NCBI GenBank assembly: GCA_030672805.1
Contig: DAOVFR010000144.1
Location: forward strand, 1-6,615
Origin: Candidatus Krumholzibacteriota bacterium
GTDB lineage: Bacteria > Krumholzibacteriota > Krumholzibacteriia > Krumholzibacteriales > Krumholzibacteriaceae
DNA: 6,615 nucleotides
Direction of reading: 5' to 3'
The first letter of the stretch is position 1. The number at the start of each line of letters is the position of its first letter. The notes below the pieces were generated by a model. The model had not been told where the DNA came from. It did not search any database and worked only from the letters and a program-made list of their open reading frames with translations. Below are positions 6,252-6,615 of this stretch, in pieces. The translations under genes were made by a program, and so were the position numbers.

Positions 6252-6615
6252 TTATTCATCGCCGGTCACGGGTTCCCATTCTGCCATGTTTTCCATACTG
6301 ATCCGGCATTTCCCCGAAGATTCCAGTTTGCTGTCGTAGTTGTATCCCCAACCGAGATATTTCGAATTTCCACCGCCCTCCGTCGTAACGAGGAATCGGT
6401 TCGAAATAGCGCCGAAAGCTTCACACTGGTCCCCGGGCCAATCCCGGTCTCCCCTGCTCGGATCTACCGGAACCCACCCATAGCCGGGAAGGTATATCTC
6501 GCACCAGCGGTGAAATACATCGTCGTAGCTTGCATCGTCACCACGGACGACAAGGGATCCGACATAACGCGCCGGGACACCAGCTGCCCTGCAGAGCGCT
6601 ATGAAGCAGAACGAG
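6252..6615 (-). CDS. Transglutaminase-like domain protein, C-terminal part
   Basis: This is a partial gene. The reverse strand is open from the right window edge to TAA at 6254-6252, giving 120 visible residues. The visible N-terminal part reads ALCRAAGVPARYVGS (visible residues 6-20), then FHRWCEIYLPGYGW (34-47) and VPVDPS (48-53). This is the transglutaminase-core pattern RAAGIPARY...HxW...GWxxxDP. The His (visible 35, bases 6510-6512) and Asp (visible 51, bases 6462-6464) of the triad are present. The catalytic Cys should lie about four residues beyond the window edge, so activity cannot be judged. In bacteria this fold is mostly found in proteases, peptide-processing enzymes or non-catalytic domains rather than cross-linking enzymes. 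The C-terminal 65 residues are aromatic and Gly-rich with no recognised motif. It converges on rtcB with 44 bases between stop codons. Whether there is a signal peptide or extra N-terminal domains cannot be seen. Confidence 0.85.
   Translation of the reverse strand, partial: SFCFIALCRAAGVPARYVGSLVVRGDDASYDDVFHRWCEIYLPGYGWVPVDPSRGDRDWPGDQCEAFGAISNRFLVTTEGGGNSKYLGWGYNYDSKLESSGKCRISMENMAEWEPVTGDE

Noticed and set aside
1..6615. Defence island, mobile element or CRISPR content
   Set aside because: All identified genes are housekeeping families. There are no transposase, integrase, cas, toxin-antitoxin or phage genes and no long direct repeats seen. RtcB/archease alone is not evidence for a defence system.

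Overview
The window reads as a chromosomal housekeeping segment from a bacterium, probably an anaerobe or energy-limited lineage. GC is in the mid-50s percent by eye, and AGG (Arg) and ATA (Ile) codons are common. The taxon cannot be fixed from the sequence. A bacterial rather than archaeal source is favoured by the Shine-Dalgarno sites, a sigma70-like promoter and a bacterial-length YchF (362 aa). A K+-dependent membrane pyrophosphatase and an archease/RtcB pair both occur widely in anaerobes and in deeply branching or uncultivated bacterial phyla.

Layout: five complete genes lie on the + strand. They are an ammonia-dependent-type NAD+ synthase with an unusual internal segment (18-932), a membrane-bound ion-pumping pyrophosphatase (1058-3040), the YchF/OLA1 P-loop ATPase (3137-4225), archease with a GTG start (4267-4707) and the RNA ligase RtcB (4753-6207). 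A sixth gene on the - strand converges on rtcB and is cut by the right edge (6252-6615). It is the C-terminal part of a transglutaminase-like cysteine-protease-fold protein. Coding density is high. The gaps are 125, 96, 41, 45 and 44 bases, and there is no gene-free stretch over 300 bases. I see no tRNA, rRNA, CRISPR array, insertion sequence or attachment site.

Transcription: a hairpin over the nadE stop codon, followed by a short T-run, may separate nadE from hppA. The hppA-ychF gap holds the best promoter of the window (TTGACA, 18-base spacer, TATTAT), with a 6+6 base dyad filling the space between its two boxes. It probably drives ychF-archease-rtcB as one unit, because the following gaps are short and show no terminator.

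How the genes fit together: archease and RtcB form a known functional pair, archease allowing repeated turnover of RtcB during RNA splicing or repair. YchF binds ribosomes in characterised organisms, so the 3' unit has a translation/RNA-repair flavour. NadE and RtcB both release pyrophosphate, which the membrane pyrophosphatase could use to pump ions, but that link is inference only. I did not find a convincing previously undescribed system. The points most worth checking are the divergent NadE, the dyad inside the ychF promoter and the archease/RtcB arrangement.
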